DNA from: Pyrrhosoma nymphula
Lineage: Eukaryota; Arthropoda; Insecta; Odonata; Coenagrionidae
Direction of reading: 5' to 3'
Assembly: GCA_963573305.1 (NCBI GenBank)
Contig: OY754337.1
Location: 70,281,094-70,345,093, forward strand
DNA: 64,000 nt
Position 1 is the first letter of the stretch, and the number at the start of each line of letters is the position of its first letter. Below the pieces are notes generated by a model that saw nothing but the letters and a program-made list of their open reading frames with translations, had not been told where the DNA came from and searched no databases. Of the stretch, positions 34,616 through 47,539 are shown piece by piece. The position numbers were made by a program, and so were the translations under genes.

Positions 34616-35100
34616 TTTCGATCCGGGTGGCGACTCATTCTGCCCGTCCCATCTCCATGCTGCTGCCCCTTTTGAGGACTCTCTCCACGTGGCTCATTTT
34701 CCATCGTCCTTTGACATTTCTCTCGTTCCTCCTTCCCTTTGTCATCGTCTCTTTTCCCTTTTCCTCACTCCCCGCACTCTTGCTTTTAAATTCTTCACCT
34801 CGGTACGTCCTTTTGGTGTGTCTCTCTCTCATCGCCGTAAAAAAAACCCATTGCCGGGACGCTAAGCTCGCCGTTTCTGCACTCCGAGAGATGGAGCGCA
34901 CGCCTGACTAGTGGGGAGAAAAGTGATTCTGTAAATGGCGTTCTTGCGTGAGCCAGTGTTTCGGATTTACCTCCTTTCTCCGCAGTCCTCCTTCTCTTCC
35001 TGCTTCCTCGCTCTCATCTCTTTTATCCGCATTCATTCCCTCTCTTTCTCTTTCCACCTTACATTCCCGCTTTCCACGAAAAATTCATTCTTTTCAATTT
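34616..35100 (+). other. Pyrimidine-rich tract
   Basis: C/T-biased + strand with low-complexity frames on both strands. It is the same kind of tract as at 17.8 and 24.5 kb. Confidence 0.55.
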
Positions 35101-37885
35101 CTGCGGGCAAGATGACGATAAAAAAACCTGTGTGCCGTGCGGATGAAAAAAACCCGGGAGCCTTCTCATTTTTCATGCTTACCCGCCGGTTTTCGTTCCT
35201 TGTCCCGTGGGCGCTTTATATGGCGATGAAAGAGTCATGGTGGCAAAACATTTGCTTCGAAACTTGCGTACGGCTTTGCCGCGCTGGTGAAGAGTCCAGC
35301 CTATTTCTGTGTGTTGTATGCAGTTAATTTGGTATTCTACTAATTGGTGGGTAAGTTTTTTGCATTATCTGCCTTAAATTCTCTATTCCTGGGTCATCTT
35401 CAAACTTGTCTCTGAAGGTCTATCAATTTTATCTGCATGAAGTCTCTCTTACGTTCTCCATATCTTCTGTCATCCAAGTTATTGTCTTCCTCTCTCTACC
35501 GCGTATAAAATGTATTTTCCGTCTATCACCCTCTTCAACATGCCGTCACTTTTCAATAAGTCCTCCATCCACTTTTGCTGCTTACATCGAGGAACCGCTA
35601 CCAAATGTTTTCCTCAACTACCAACTTTAATACTTCTTTTGTCTTACCCAGCTTAATTAGTCTAATTTTTCCCTCACTCCTATCTCCGAAGCCTATAGCC
35701 AACGCATATTCTGTCCTCTCAAATATCGAATCATGTTGCGGCACACTCCGTGTTAACGTTTTTACTTATGTTTTCTTTATATCTTTGCTCAAAGCCCACC
35801 TTACCAATCTTCATCCCTTTGTTAATGCGTCCATAGTCAATGCACGTATACGTTTTATGTGTGCTGCGGAGTTACGGTAACGATCTACTATACGTTGTCC
35901 ATTACGCAAACAAGCGGATGTTGCGCTTTCAGAGGCGGCCAGCTCGCCGTGGCTTATCGAATGTTAGTGTCTTTCCTTAAACGTCCAGATATAAATCGAT
36001 GATTGTTCACGTCTCATCTGAACGTCCTCGTTTATTTGAGAAGGGCTCTCGCCTTGGAAGGAGGTCGTGGAATTATACTTGCATTCGGGTCGTGCTGTGT
36101 GTTAATCTATTTGAGGAGCGCGGTCTTTCCGTTAATTTTTTTCTTCAACCCATTGCTTGAGGTTTGTTCCACCGTCGTGAATCACGCTCGTTATCAAGGA
36201 GACTGTTGGGAAATCCTGCTTTTGGATGTCCTTTAATTGAAGTTCCAGAGTCGACGTTTGTATATCTCATCGAATCTCTGAAGTCTATCGTAATGGGGTT
36301 CACATCTGCTTCATCCTACCCTCGACGTCATACGATAGATATATTCCAATTTAACTTGAAATTCATATTTAAAAATTGTATGCCTCGCCTTTTTTTTACT
36401 GAAAGATTCTCAAGTGAAAGGTGTTAAGCTTTGGCTCAGTGAAGAATTCCAAGGAAGTAACCTCCTGTGTCAAAAATACCATAACTTGATTTTATCAAAA
36501 TCAAAAATTGAAACATGTTATCTTTAGTATTGGACTATGTGAGAATCGAATGGAAACCCTGTATATATTAAAGCAAAAAAATCGTAGTAACTCCATGGAC
36601 ATATCCTCTCTCTTTGGATTGCGAACTCAGTGGCGTGAGAAGCCATTTCTAAATCATTAGTACCAATTTCGTATTCTCATTAAAATATTTCCTGCAGTGG
36701 TTTGATGTCTAATTGAAATAAACATAACCCTCTCTTCACCACGTCATAATTTTTGAGATGTAACAATAGGGTGAAATTATTGTTCTGTCACTTTGATTGA
36801 AGTTATTTGTATGAAGAAAGGATCCTTGATCGCAATTAATGAAATACAATATTTTCTGTTGCATATTTTTTCGTCCATTTTCATGTAACTTTGATGTGTT
36901 TTGTTTACGGTGATATCGCCGTAAACCGGAAAAAAACAAACAAAATGCAATACCCTAAGCTGGATATTTATTGCCGAAAAGTGCTGCCAACGAGCTGACG
37001 TTATCACGACAGTCGCTGGTTCAAATTAGTCTTCACTCGCTCGGCTCTATCAAGAGCATTCTATTTTAGTATTCACTTTAATATCGTTTTCCCCTATTAT
37101 TTCACTCCAAAAATATTACCTTCAGTTTTCTTCCCAGGTCAGTATAGCGTATTTAGGAAAATACTGCCGAATTATGTTTTGCAAACGCCTGCTCACCCTT
37201 ATGTGAGACACGTAAAAAAGTTTAACAGCTTAAGGTCGTAAGTTGATTTTTGTTTATATAATTTGATTTACATCCTCAATGAAGGGACCTCTTTGCTTGA
37301 GAGTGCCTCATGTTTTAAATTTTCTTATGTTTTCTGACGAGTGTGTTCTAAATGACTTCCACAGCAGGTAGTTTACGCGATTGAATGCGGGAGTATGGAT
37401 AAATGGCCGCCTTTAACTCTAATGAGCGTGGTATTCCGCTTCTTCTTCTCAAGGGCGTTAAGCAACAGTGATTTATCCTCTTTAGAAACCTAGAAGCGGA
37501 ATACCATTTAAAATTTCATTATTATTTTCTCGTGGCCTTCGGTGGCAGCACTTGCCGATTGTGGCTTGCTCTAACGCACGCTACAACTTGCGTTTAACTT
37601 AACTTAACGCTTGCATTCAATCGGCATCTGATTTGGATTTTGTCTAAGAATTCCGATAGATTCAATAGTATGGTTACTTCTTGAGCTTTTTTTTGTATTT
37701 GCTCGTTGCTGTTTTTCTTCTTTAATTTGAGACCTTCTCTTTGTTCAGTACATTTTGTTTTCCCTTCTCACATCTCCTTATGTATGTATGGTCTCTGGGA
37801 GCCTCGCCGCCGATGCAATCAAAACTATTAGCTTTCTCGTTGTGCGTGTCATAAATATCGCTAGTAGGGTTAGTTTATTTCTTAT
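35101..37885. other. Non-coding DNA
   Basis: No recognisable genes. The sequence to about 35870 is still somewhat pyrimidine-biased; the rest is AT-rich. Confidence 0.45.
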
Positions 37886-37975
37886 GTTCGGAGTTGCCGT
37901 GGTAGCCAGGCTGGTAGCGCGTTAGCCTAGTTGCTCACTGGATGTGTGTTTTCATCCTGCCTCCGGAATGAGAGT
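37886..37975 (+). repeat. Possible tRNA-derived SINE fragment
   Basis: GCCGTGGTAGCCAGGCTGG, then TAGCGCGTTAGCCTAG and GGATGTGTGTTTTCATCC, look like the A-box and B-box parts of a degenerate tRNA-like head. No second copy was found in the window, so support is weak. Confidence 0.35.
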
Positions 37976-40885
37976 TTTAATGCTTTTTTGACGTATGGTC
38001 GAGGACCTAGGACTGTGTTGTTTATGCTTTACTTTTAGAGCATCTGAAATCCAAGTCTAGCCTACTCTGTGAATTCTGATGAAGAACCATTCATGTGGTC
38101 ATTTAGACATTGTAAACCTTACAAACCTTAATCCGGATCTGTGTGTTGTAGTAAGGGCATAGCTTTCGATTGGTATTTTCTGTTTTCTCTGTACTCGGAT
38201 GAGTGATAAAATGTTGTGAATTAACATGCAAATTTCTCGGCAAAATGTAATTTTATTGAGTGAAATGGATATTCACATTGAATACCTTGCACGTATATCA
38301 GAATCTTATCCAAGGATGAATAGTTTCAGAGGTTCTGCTGGTGAAGTACTGGTTATCTATTCCATAAATTCGCGATTAATATAGTGGCCCGGTTTTCATC
38401 ACCTTTTCGTCTCTTATAATATTCCCAGCGTAACTCATTGCTTTCCTCCCATTTAGAGGTGATGATTGATACGTATTAGTCCAGGAGTAGATAAATGGAG
38501 CAAATTGTCTCGGAGATACATTTTGGCGATAATATGTATTCAATGGATTTCTTCTAAATTCATCAGCTGGCATATTTTATAATATGTTCAAGTCGAAATT
38601 AATTTCTTATTATTTCATTGAATGAGAGTGGGCACCTAGTCTAGGCAAATGACATCAGTCAGCGTTATTTTACCTTGCCATTTCTCAAAACCTATCAGAT
38701 AAAGGGTGCGTTTTCGTCTTTTGTTATTGACCGAGAATCTTATTTCTTAATTTTCCATTGAAAATATTGATTTAGTTCGAGTAATTTTGTGGTGGTGGAA
38801 TCATCTGATAAGGAAGGGACAATTGTGCGTTTTTGCTTGAAAAGTTGGAAAAAATTTTATTTCCTAAAGTTTTTAAATTTTAATTATTGTCCATATTCCA
38901 AATAATAGTTATTTTTTGCTCTAATTGTTCCAAATCTTCCATCTTCCACTTCGATAACCGTTCTGTAAGATGAAGAATATGTAGTCTTTAGACTTTCATC
39001 TCCTATTCCACCAGTCCTTAATTATTCCTTTGGAAATAATTTTGCACCATAGAAGGAGAAAAAGGTGTAGAACTTTTTTGTTAATGAGTAAATTGTTCCG
39101 GGTAAAAGGGCGTACATCATGTTTATAGCTGGTATATTTTCTCCTTTTTCGTGGGATGAAAGCCATTAGGATCTGATTACAAAAGAGCCATACCCTAGGA
39201 GATTAAAACGGTCGGCATCAAAAAAGGCGTGGTCATGTGGCACAATATTTTATCGCGTGTTCCGACTTGAGAGCCTGCTGAGGTTTGTCAGAATTAAAAC
39301 ACACGGATTAACCTGGCTACCCAAATTAAAAGAGCGCCTGGTGCATAAACCTTTTTAAGGAAGGCTGAAGATGAAACTGCGTTGAGTACTCACAAAAGAT
39401 ATTCCCGGCGGCATGCTAACCAGGGTGTTAGATTGCGCTCACATGTAAAACTTCTGAATTTGCTTTCTTATTTTCTATCTTTGCTTTCTAGCTTCCTTCG
39501 GGCTTGGTCCTATCATAATCAGACTAGTGCCGCTATCGATTTGTTGAAGAGTGAACCAGAGGTCATTCGCAACAGACAAAAGTGACAATGAAAGAAGTTT
39601 AAGATGGTTTTATAAATGATGATTTAGTATTTTTTCCTTATCGTGATGGACATTTGGATGCTTGTTTATCGTTGTTGTTTATAATGTTTGTCAATACACT
39701 AAATGGATTCTAGCACATCTCATTCATGTGCGAATTATACGAATGGTAAAAAATGTTATTTTTTTGATTGCTTGAGCAGGAGTCCCTCTAAAACTCTTTA
39801 AAGGCTGAACGGAGAAGATAATTATTTTACTCCAGTGGTTTGTGAAGTCATCCAGCGAGAGCTTATCTTTGTTTGGTAGGGAGGTGGATGTTCGAGTTGA
39901 GAAAAAAATTGAACAATTTTGGACCATAAGTGATCGTAAAGGTGGCGCTCTCAATTCCTATTTCGCTGCTCCTTCCTACTTTTTAGTCATATTATCGTGT
40001 TTCCTCATTCCCGTGTCGCGGCAAGAAAAATAACGTTCATAAACCGAGCTCTCCGTTTTGCGGTCGATCGTTTTTTTTGGATTCTCTCTACCTTTTCCAC
40101 CATACTCCTTTCGCTCCAGTCCTCCGTCTATAGTTCTGCTTACTTCATTCTTTGCTGTTTCCATGTAGATGGCTTTGGTGTCGGAAGAAAAGAACATTGC
40201 CCTGGATGGCTGGAAATGATCTGGAGAACTTCACTTTGAAAACATTATGACAGCGTTGAGTTACGACAGTGCAAGTGAGGTGCCGCTCATTTTTTTGCGT
40301 TTCAGGGGCGCGTGGCATGTGAGAGTAGGAGACTGAGAAGAAAGACGGAATTTTGGAGCAAAAACCTGGAGACTATCATCAGCAATCGTCAACGCTCATT
40401 TATTACCCGTGACGTGAGAATTGTGGCTTTCATGTTTCTCTTTGAGAACCCATGTGATGGAGAGGGGCTTCCGTCACATTGTGCCAGCCTAAGGAGGGCA
40501 AACACAGTTACAATTTTGAACCTAAATGTTTTATACTTTTTTCGCCTTGACAAAATAAGTGCATGGCATTTTTATTAACATGTTTGTGATTCTCCTGCTC
40601 GTATATTATTTGTTATTAACGTTAATTTTATGACACCATTATCAGTTACTTTTTGAAAGTTAGAGCAAAGCATTTAGTTCTTACGGATTTCGCATGTCTG
40701 GAAGACAGAAATTCGAATTCAGTCGAGTGTCGTTTCGATTCTTTTGAAACTATCACTTCTTGTGTTCGCACCAAACTCTTGGACTTTATATTTATGAATT
40801 CTTTTCGACCACTGAGTCATGTGAGTTGCGTATTTTCTGCTGGTTTCTCTATGAGAAAGAAAGCGAGGCTGGTCATAAAAGCAAG
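37976..40885. other. Non-coding DNA
   Basis: No recognisable genes or structured repeats. Confidence 0.45.
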
Positions 40886-41292
40886 AGGGTACTAACTGGA
40901 GCAAATAGAGCAATTTAATTACTTGGGCAGTACGCTAGAAGAAAGCGGGGGTAGTGGCAAAGACTTTAGGAGGAAAATAGTGCTAGCGAAGGAAACGTTC
41001 AGTAATAGAAGGAAGCTGATGACGGGGACCTTGAGTGAGAATATAAAGATGAGACCTTGGGTGAGAATAAGAGATGTGGGTGTGGAGGAGGATGAGCAAG
41101 GTGCGGTGGACGGAGAGGAAGATAAACGAGGAAGTACCTTGTGTGGTGGGTGAGGAAAGGAATCTTCAGGATGAGATTAGGAAAAGGCAAGGTAGGTGGT
41201 TCAAGGGGGTAATGAGGGGTGACAGGTTACTTAGGGATGTAATCGAGGGGAGGTTTTATGGACGGAATAAAGAAGGATACGAAGTATTCTAG
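40886..41292 (+). pseudogene. Non-LTR retrotransposon reverse transcriptase, C-terminal fragment
   Basis: The first frame reads LEQIEQFNYLGSTLEESGGS, then FRRKIVLAKETFSNRRKLMTG. After a frame change and an apparent loss of about 30 codons, the second reads MWVWRRMSKVRWTERKINEE, then RKRQGRWFKGVMRGDRLLRDVIEGR. YLGSTL, WxWRRMLKxxWTxxxxNEEVL and RxGHVxRGDxLLxxVxEGR are standard motifs of the region after the reverse transcriptase in LINE-type elements of animals. The segment between them, normally containing LYGSETWT, is deleted. This is a 5'-truncated dead copy; no endonuclease or RT core is present upstream. Confidence 0.88.
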
Positions 41293-43420
41293 GGTGAAAA
41301 AAGAAATACTGGTAGACAGAGCCCTTCACATGTAAAAATCAAGAGGATTTTTAAGTATTTCATTTAAACTGGCCTTAACCGGTAGATTACCTAATAATAA
41401 GTAATAAAATTCTTATTAAAATGTGAGATCGCATTCTTCACTGATTTAGGGGAGAGAAAGTGCTAGATGGAATTTTCATGGTTAAATGTGATATGTAAGA
41501 TTCGTAGATGGCACGAAAGGGAATGGGAGCTTCTGAGTGTGATGCAGACCCAAGATAAGGACGGTGGAAAGACTATAAATCCTCGGGAGAAGGAGTCGGA
41601 AGACACGGTAGAGTGGCGCAAGGAGTGGGATGTGTAAAGAGAGAGGGGACAGGGGTGAATGCTAAATCACTGAAAGGTAATTCTCTTGTTCGGGGCTTTT
41701 TCCGGGTATTGTGGTCGATTGCCGCACTATCATCCTCAAGTACATTTCCCCAGTAACTGCTTTACGAATGTAGTGCTAATAACATCCTATCCCCCGCCAT
41801 TACTCAGGAACTTGTCGTCTGGTTCTGCTTGGTGTTAAGTTACGGTCGAAATTTGCCGGGAAAAAATATGGATTCATTGCTGAGCGACGTTATATTACTT
41901 TTCCTGAAGACGCGACTTTGAGTACTGCGTTATTTGCCTTCTTTAAGAAATGCAAAAAAATGGAATAATAGGAAAGCCGGGCAAGGGAGAACTTGGATGT
42001 GATAATGGCAGGTAGAAGTTTGAGTCAGAAGTTGAAAGAACCAAATAATATGCTCCTGACAAGTGAGTACAAAAAAGTTACTTAATTTTTTCGTTGTGAT
42101 CTCCCAGGAGACCGTTATAAATAACTTTTTCGTATGGGAAAAAATGTGTTGATTTCCCCTGGAGCGTCACTTTCGGGGGAGCATTGACGGCTGAGTAAGT
42201 TGTATTTGTCCAAACAATACTTATTGTGATTTTCAGTGCGATTAATGAGGTAAGTTTTCAATGCTGGGTGTTCTTTCTGGAGGCTCTTGTCGTGTGTTGG
42301 TTCTCACGAAAGGAAGTCTCCTTTTGTAAGATCTGGGAAAAGTTTACCAAACCTTCCAATTCAAAAGGAAAGGGAGAGAGTTTCCTTGAGTTACGGAGGC
42401 ACGATAAGCTTATAATGGGATTTAAAAATGAGAAAGATACTTTTGCTTCATTTGCGCCTCACTCTGTATCGTCTCAATTTATTTGTTGCGGAATATTTTC
42501 CACCTGCAATTTAATTTGCACGAATAAAACAGTGATCAGTAAATCCTGCTCTAAAATTGACTTTTAGGCTCCAATATTTATTTTTCCTTTATTTGCTTAC
42601 GCTCTTCTTATGTTCCAACTCTCATCAGAAGATATTGCAGTAAGCCTTTCTGTCACTTCATTTGATGCTGATTGCCTAACGTAAACAATTGCATCTGCAT
42701 TTAACGGCTATACGTGTGGGCATTACTCTGATCAAGTGTCATTTCCTTCATGCGTCATATTCAGTAATGAAAGTGCGTGGTCAATTTTTGGCGCCATGAC
42801 AAAAAATTCCCTTTGAAAAATGGAAATATGAAAAATATCGTTAGTTCTAGAACTGAGACACGTGGAATGTTTGATTACTAAGTTCTCGACCCTTTGTTAA
42901 AAATTTATTTTCCTTTCTTTCAGGTAAGTGTCATGTGCTGTAGCTCATCTGGAATCGTCACGGTACTCTTAGAATCCAGAATGATGTGGTAAGCTGAGTA
43001 ATGTATTCTTTTCTGATGAGGTTGTAGCTCATCTCGTCGAATCCGAAATTTTGACTGATATCGTTTTTGTTTTGTAGTAGTTATTCCCACCGTCTGTCTT
43101 TTTTCTCTTACTTTTGGTATTACAGTCTAGAAGGTTATGCAACCCTTTTTAATTTTCCTTAGGTTTAGTCGAATGTCAAGAAATAACTAATAAAGAAACC
43201 CACGCTTCCAAAGAGTATCCATTTCGAATTCAAAGTAAACATCCGAAAAACTTCTGGCGTAAATTTGGAAAACATTTCTGCTGTTAGTATGCCTTGCGAT
43301 AGCAAATAGTGGCCTCGCAGTGGGTCTCGATTATAATACTGTCGGGTCACATAGAGAATTGTTTTTATTTTTCTTAGGTATATTAATATGGGTGTAATGT
43401 TCCCTCTGTTATTGTATGTA
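41293..43420. other. Non-coding DNA, possibly LINE 3' tail at first
   Basis: The first few hundred bases are purine-rich and may include the 3' part of the LINE fragment, but no motif confirms it. The rest is AT-rich without recognisable content. Confidence 0.4.
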
Positions 43421-43953
43421 TTAAGGTGGCTTTATACCGGGGCTAAGAAGCTCGTTTCAGACGTTTCCCTCTAACTCAGTAACGGCTTTGCCGTGACAGC
43501 TAGAGACTTACAATTTTTGCCTTCTGTAGATGAAGAGTCATTTGTTGATTTAAGTGGAGTAACTTTATCATGAAATGGTTGTGTTTTTAATAAAAAATAG
43601 CAAAACTGTGTTTTTACGAAATTTTTTGGTAATATTCCGGGACACGTTGCGAAGGATATATTCCGAAATGAGGATTTTCAGCCCACTTAAATCAAAGAAT
43701 CATCTTTCATATTTGCAAAAATCAACAACCATTGATGCTGTTTTCGCATTAAGGCTATAGCAATGATAAGCGTTCAAGCCTGCATTGACAACGGAGTAGA
43801 CCTTTTCCATCCCCACCCAAGGATAATCGTTCCCCACTCAATTTTTGTCAGTGCCGCCTTCACAGTTTCCCGTTGGGCTTCTACCACCCCAGTAGGCAAC
43901 CACTGGTGGCGACCGTTAACTTGAGTTGGCGTGGAAGTATAGACCCACCTTAA
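43421..43953. mobile_element. TTAA-flanked MITE, 525 bp
   Basis: TTAA at 43421-43424 and 43950-43953 bounds an element with imperfect ends GGTGGCTTTATAC and GTATAGACCCACC (11 of 13 pair). Inside, ATTTGTTGATTTAAGTG near the left part and CACTTAAATCAAAGAATCAT near the right form a further inverted match, so it can fold back. TTAA duplications are known for piggyBac and some Sola-type elements, but these ends are not the usual CCC-type piggyBac ends. Family uncertain. Confidence 0.65.
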
Positions 43954-46900
43954 GGGTAATTTATCAAAATGTGGTTACAAGGAAAACAAAAACTGTGACT
44001 CTTCAAAATTATTGGGAAAAATATTCGGTGATCATCCCGACACTATTTTCACCGAAGGCATAGTTTGTTTATGTTCTCTCTTTATGTTGGTATACTCTGA
44101 CTTGACACCTCTATTTAAATATGGAGATATACACTTAGGCTTCCAAACTTCTGACTACATAAGATCGATGGACAGTCATCCAAACTATTAAATGCGATGT
44201 TGACACATTAACCTTCATTTAAAAATTTTACACTCGCAAACGGAAAAAAAACTTTCATCTTAACATTCCCCTACGGCGATGTGAATGACATTACGAAGAT
44301 ACATATACCTATGTATATAATAGCGTCAAATTATTTAATTGGCATGGACCAAAAAGACCTACAGTATTTTGGTGTGCTCCCTGCTATACCTATGCTGCTG
44401 TCAATGACAAAGGAATTATGTTTTCATTCTCTGGTTAAGGAATTCTCCGATCGCTGCAATATAGAATTACGGTATCTGAATATCCCATTAATCTTACCCA
44501 TTTAATTTTGATGGAAGAAAGTACTCTTGGAATGGCACTGTTGTCGCATAGTATTGGCACAGAGCGTCTATTTAATCAAATCGTTTTGGCAGTATGTTAA
44601 TCAGCTCTTCATTTATTACCATTTGACGGTGAAAGTCAGTGTAATTTATAAACTCTCTTGCTCATAACTTTTTAGCTTATAATTAATTTGCATTTATTTG
44701 TTTCTAGGAAGGAAATGAAACCATTAGCAAGCCCAAATTAACCATTAGACGCAATGCATTTTCAAGAAATGCCGTAACCGAATAAAGCATTTGATTTGAT
44801 TTGTTTTGAATAACAGTCAAAATTCATTAGTGTTATTCAGCCGAGGACAGGGAGCAAAATTAGGAATTGACGCCGTTGAAACAAAGCAGGATGTGACAAA
44901 TTCTTGTCGGAATAAATCGAATATGAAATGAGAATTCCTCTTAATTTCAGCTAATACGCGAAACTATAACTTGATCTGTGGTAATTTAACCTTTTATTCC
45001 CATTGCCGCGAAGCCTTGTAGTAAAAAGAAAGCATTTAGTGCCAAAGGGTGATGGCGCTGACAGATTTGATCGTGTGAAACGACACATAACTTCCTCGAT
45101 TATTCAACCACTGGGACGTTGAAAGAATTACCGCAGAGGTTTACCTTGGGAGCTGTCTTTACAGAGGATTAAGAATCGAGAATTCGCGTGCAAGTATCTA
45201 GGTGTTACTGGGGTGACTTGAGTTATTCAATGGTCATACGATGAATACGTTTTTTTACCCTGTACGAGAAAGGTACACTGATGGGAAACAAGAGTAAGTT
45301 CTCATAAGATAATTGTGCACTGGAATTTGTTTTCTTCTTTTATTAAAAATTGGTTTTTTCAAACGAATGCTATTACTGCTTTGGCTGAGTATTAATTTTA
45401 TATTCTTCATTGCACGTTGTTAGTAACTTTTTTCCTAATGGTTAATGTCATTTATTATAGTTGAATTTGGCTATGCGTGGTGAGGCCCTTGTTTAGCTTT
45501 TTCAGTTTTAGTTTTATTTTTCCTTGTGCTCTAACAATCAGAATTTGAAATTTAACTATCTTATCGTCGTTGAATATTTACAATTCCGTCCACGTGTAAG
45601 TAAATCGTGACCAGTTTGTATATTAATTTAATTTTCCCTTGCAAAAATTATTATTTTCGTTCACCGGAAGACAATTTTTACTTTTTAATCATTCCAGCAG
45701 CAGACACGTTTTATCTTATCTGTCGGATAACGCTAGTGCCGAGATGTCCCTGAGCAATTGATGCCGCTATTTAGTGATGAAATGTCATAGTGAGTAATCG
45801 AAAATAGGGGCCACGCAGAGCACGCTGCAGCAGCCAATTACCTTAAGTATCTTAATGCGGTTTGAATCCCGAGAGCACCTAACAGTAAGATATGTGCATT
45901 CCTACCTGTTTAAAATTCGACCGAGTTTTTACAGGTGACCAGAATGGACCATAAAAGGCCCTTGGTACGCTTCCGCTCACAACTCCCGGGCACTAGTAGT
46001 GGAATAAAGTGTTGTCGAAGCGAAACGGCTGAAGCCACAACTGTTTTGGCCAGACAACTGTTTCAAATAACTTGCAAACAACAGTTTAGTTTCGTGATAA
46101 TACCGTAGCCGCACCGTTGCACTCTGTCCTGTGCAGCGGCAAATGATAGCTGTAGCTGGCTGTTTCGTATTCTATTCCGGCTCCAGGTGCACTGCACGTG
46201 TGGCTGCGTTGCGGTTATAAGCTACAATTTGTTGGATTTGAATGTTGCTGGCCGTTGCTGGTTTATTCGGCCAGCTCCCATCTTTGAAGATTGAAATATA
46301 ACGGTGGAGTTACCTATCTTTCATGAATCAAAATTAAATTGTTACTTTATTTGAGTGAGACATTACTTATTGCATAGAATACAGAAGTACCAGCCATTTT
46401 CTAACAGTGCAGATCGATTGCCTGTTGTTTGGTGTGCCTTTAGCTGTTGCCCACAACAGCGTGTTCTGCAGAACTGTTTCGTTTTGAAACTGTTGTGTTC
46501 TTTTAGTGCCACCACTACCGGGCACTTAAGGAATCGGGGAGAGGAAATCTGTTGGCTGTCGATCATTACAGCCGTTATATTTATGCAGTTTAACGGTTGC
46601 GCTGGACTCATTTCGTGAGAAACCTGAGCAAACGACCGACGTCGGTTCAAAACCGTCGATTCGACGCCTCAGAAGAAAGCCTCTCTCGCTCCATCTCGTC
46701 GAGAGTGCGCGTTCGGAGAAAGGTACACCTAGTCTCGATTAAGGAATCCGCTCGCGTACGCTCTGAGTAAATAAGGAGGCGCGGGAAGGCGAGAGGAATA
46801 CGAGGAGGCATCGAGGGAGAGAGCCGAGAGAGGGAAGTCGCTGCTCGGCGGGATGAAAGTGAGAGTTTAACGCCGACGCAGTGTCGAAGTGGTCGGACTG

Positions 46901-47254
46901 TTTTTTTTTCTTCTATCAGTTGGTTTAAAACTGATGGAGTCAGGCCTGACTTGGTGGAAACGGTAAGCATCCGTCTTTAAAAAGATCAAACCATTTTCTC
47001 TCTTCAAGTGCGAAATTCCACAATCAATCCCGGGACAGGATTTTTTGTGGGCTTTAAAGGAGCTAGTTGTAAAGTACAAAACCGCGGATAATTCGTGGTA
47101 TTCTCAAAATTTGTCAATAGCAAACGATTTAGGGTTCAAAGTTTGGCTTTAACCTCTTGGACGATGGTGCAGTGCTCACGAGTCGACTGCCAACTGACAT
47201 AGTATATCCGGCTGTCCAGAGGAAGTAGCTCCTGTATCTCTTTTAAATCTCACA
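43954..47254. other. Non-coding DNA
   Basis: No recognisable genes. The short frame at 46355-46618 and its opposite-strand counterpart cover the same bases and have no family resemblance. The stretch at 46620-46870 is purine-rich with CpG-containing words (TCGTCGAGAG, GCGCGGG). Confidence 0.4.
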
Positions 47255-47376
47255 ACAATCTGCAGGGGAGAAGGGCTGAACTGGCTAAAGCACTCGGGAC
47301 GATATCGAGGGATCCGAGCTCGAGTCCCGGTCAAGGAGTATGATTTTTTCCATTGTGGACTTCGCACTTTGTGCAC
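47255..47376 (+). repeat. tRNA-derived SINE, copy C
   Basis: CTGGCTAAAGCACTCGGGAC, GATATCGAGGGATCC and GAGCTCGAGTCCC are followed by CAAGGAGTATGATTTTTTCC and GACTTCGCACTT. These match the core and tail of the copies at 1693-1830 and 2578-2727. Like copy A it has only the one (right) arm. Confidence 0.75.
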
Positions 47377-47404
47377 TTACGGGTGACGTGACACCTTAAG
47401 GGAA

Positions 47405-47539
47405 ATACCGTAACTAGTTTCGACGCATTAATGCGTCGAAACTAGTTGTACATCTAAAAATTAAAGTGGACATACAAGACAACTTTTGTTATTATTTTAT
47501 TTGATTCATTATGTTCCACAACATCTCTCCTCATACCGT
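47405..47539 (+). mobile_element. Perfect 36-bp palindrome with tail, possible 7-bp direct repeats (locus D)
   Basis: 47412-47447 is a perfect palindrome, AACTAGTTTCGACGCATT followed at once by its reverse complement. Its right half gives CGAAA (47437-47441), CTAG, TT and then GTACATCTAAAAATTAAAG, like the right parts of the units at 10.1 and 17.5 kb. ATACCGT occurs directly before it (47405-47411) and again at 47533-47539, which would bound a 121-bp insertion. It has no CTGATGA box. The repeat is short, so the boundary is tentative. Confidence 0.45.

Noticed and set aside
46355..46650. 87- and 95-codon overlapping frames on opposite strands
   Set aside because: Neither resembles a known protein, they cover the same bases and no splice signals support either.
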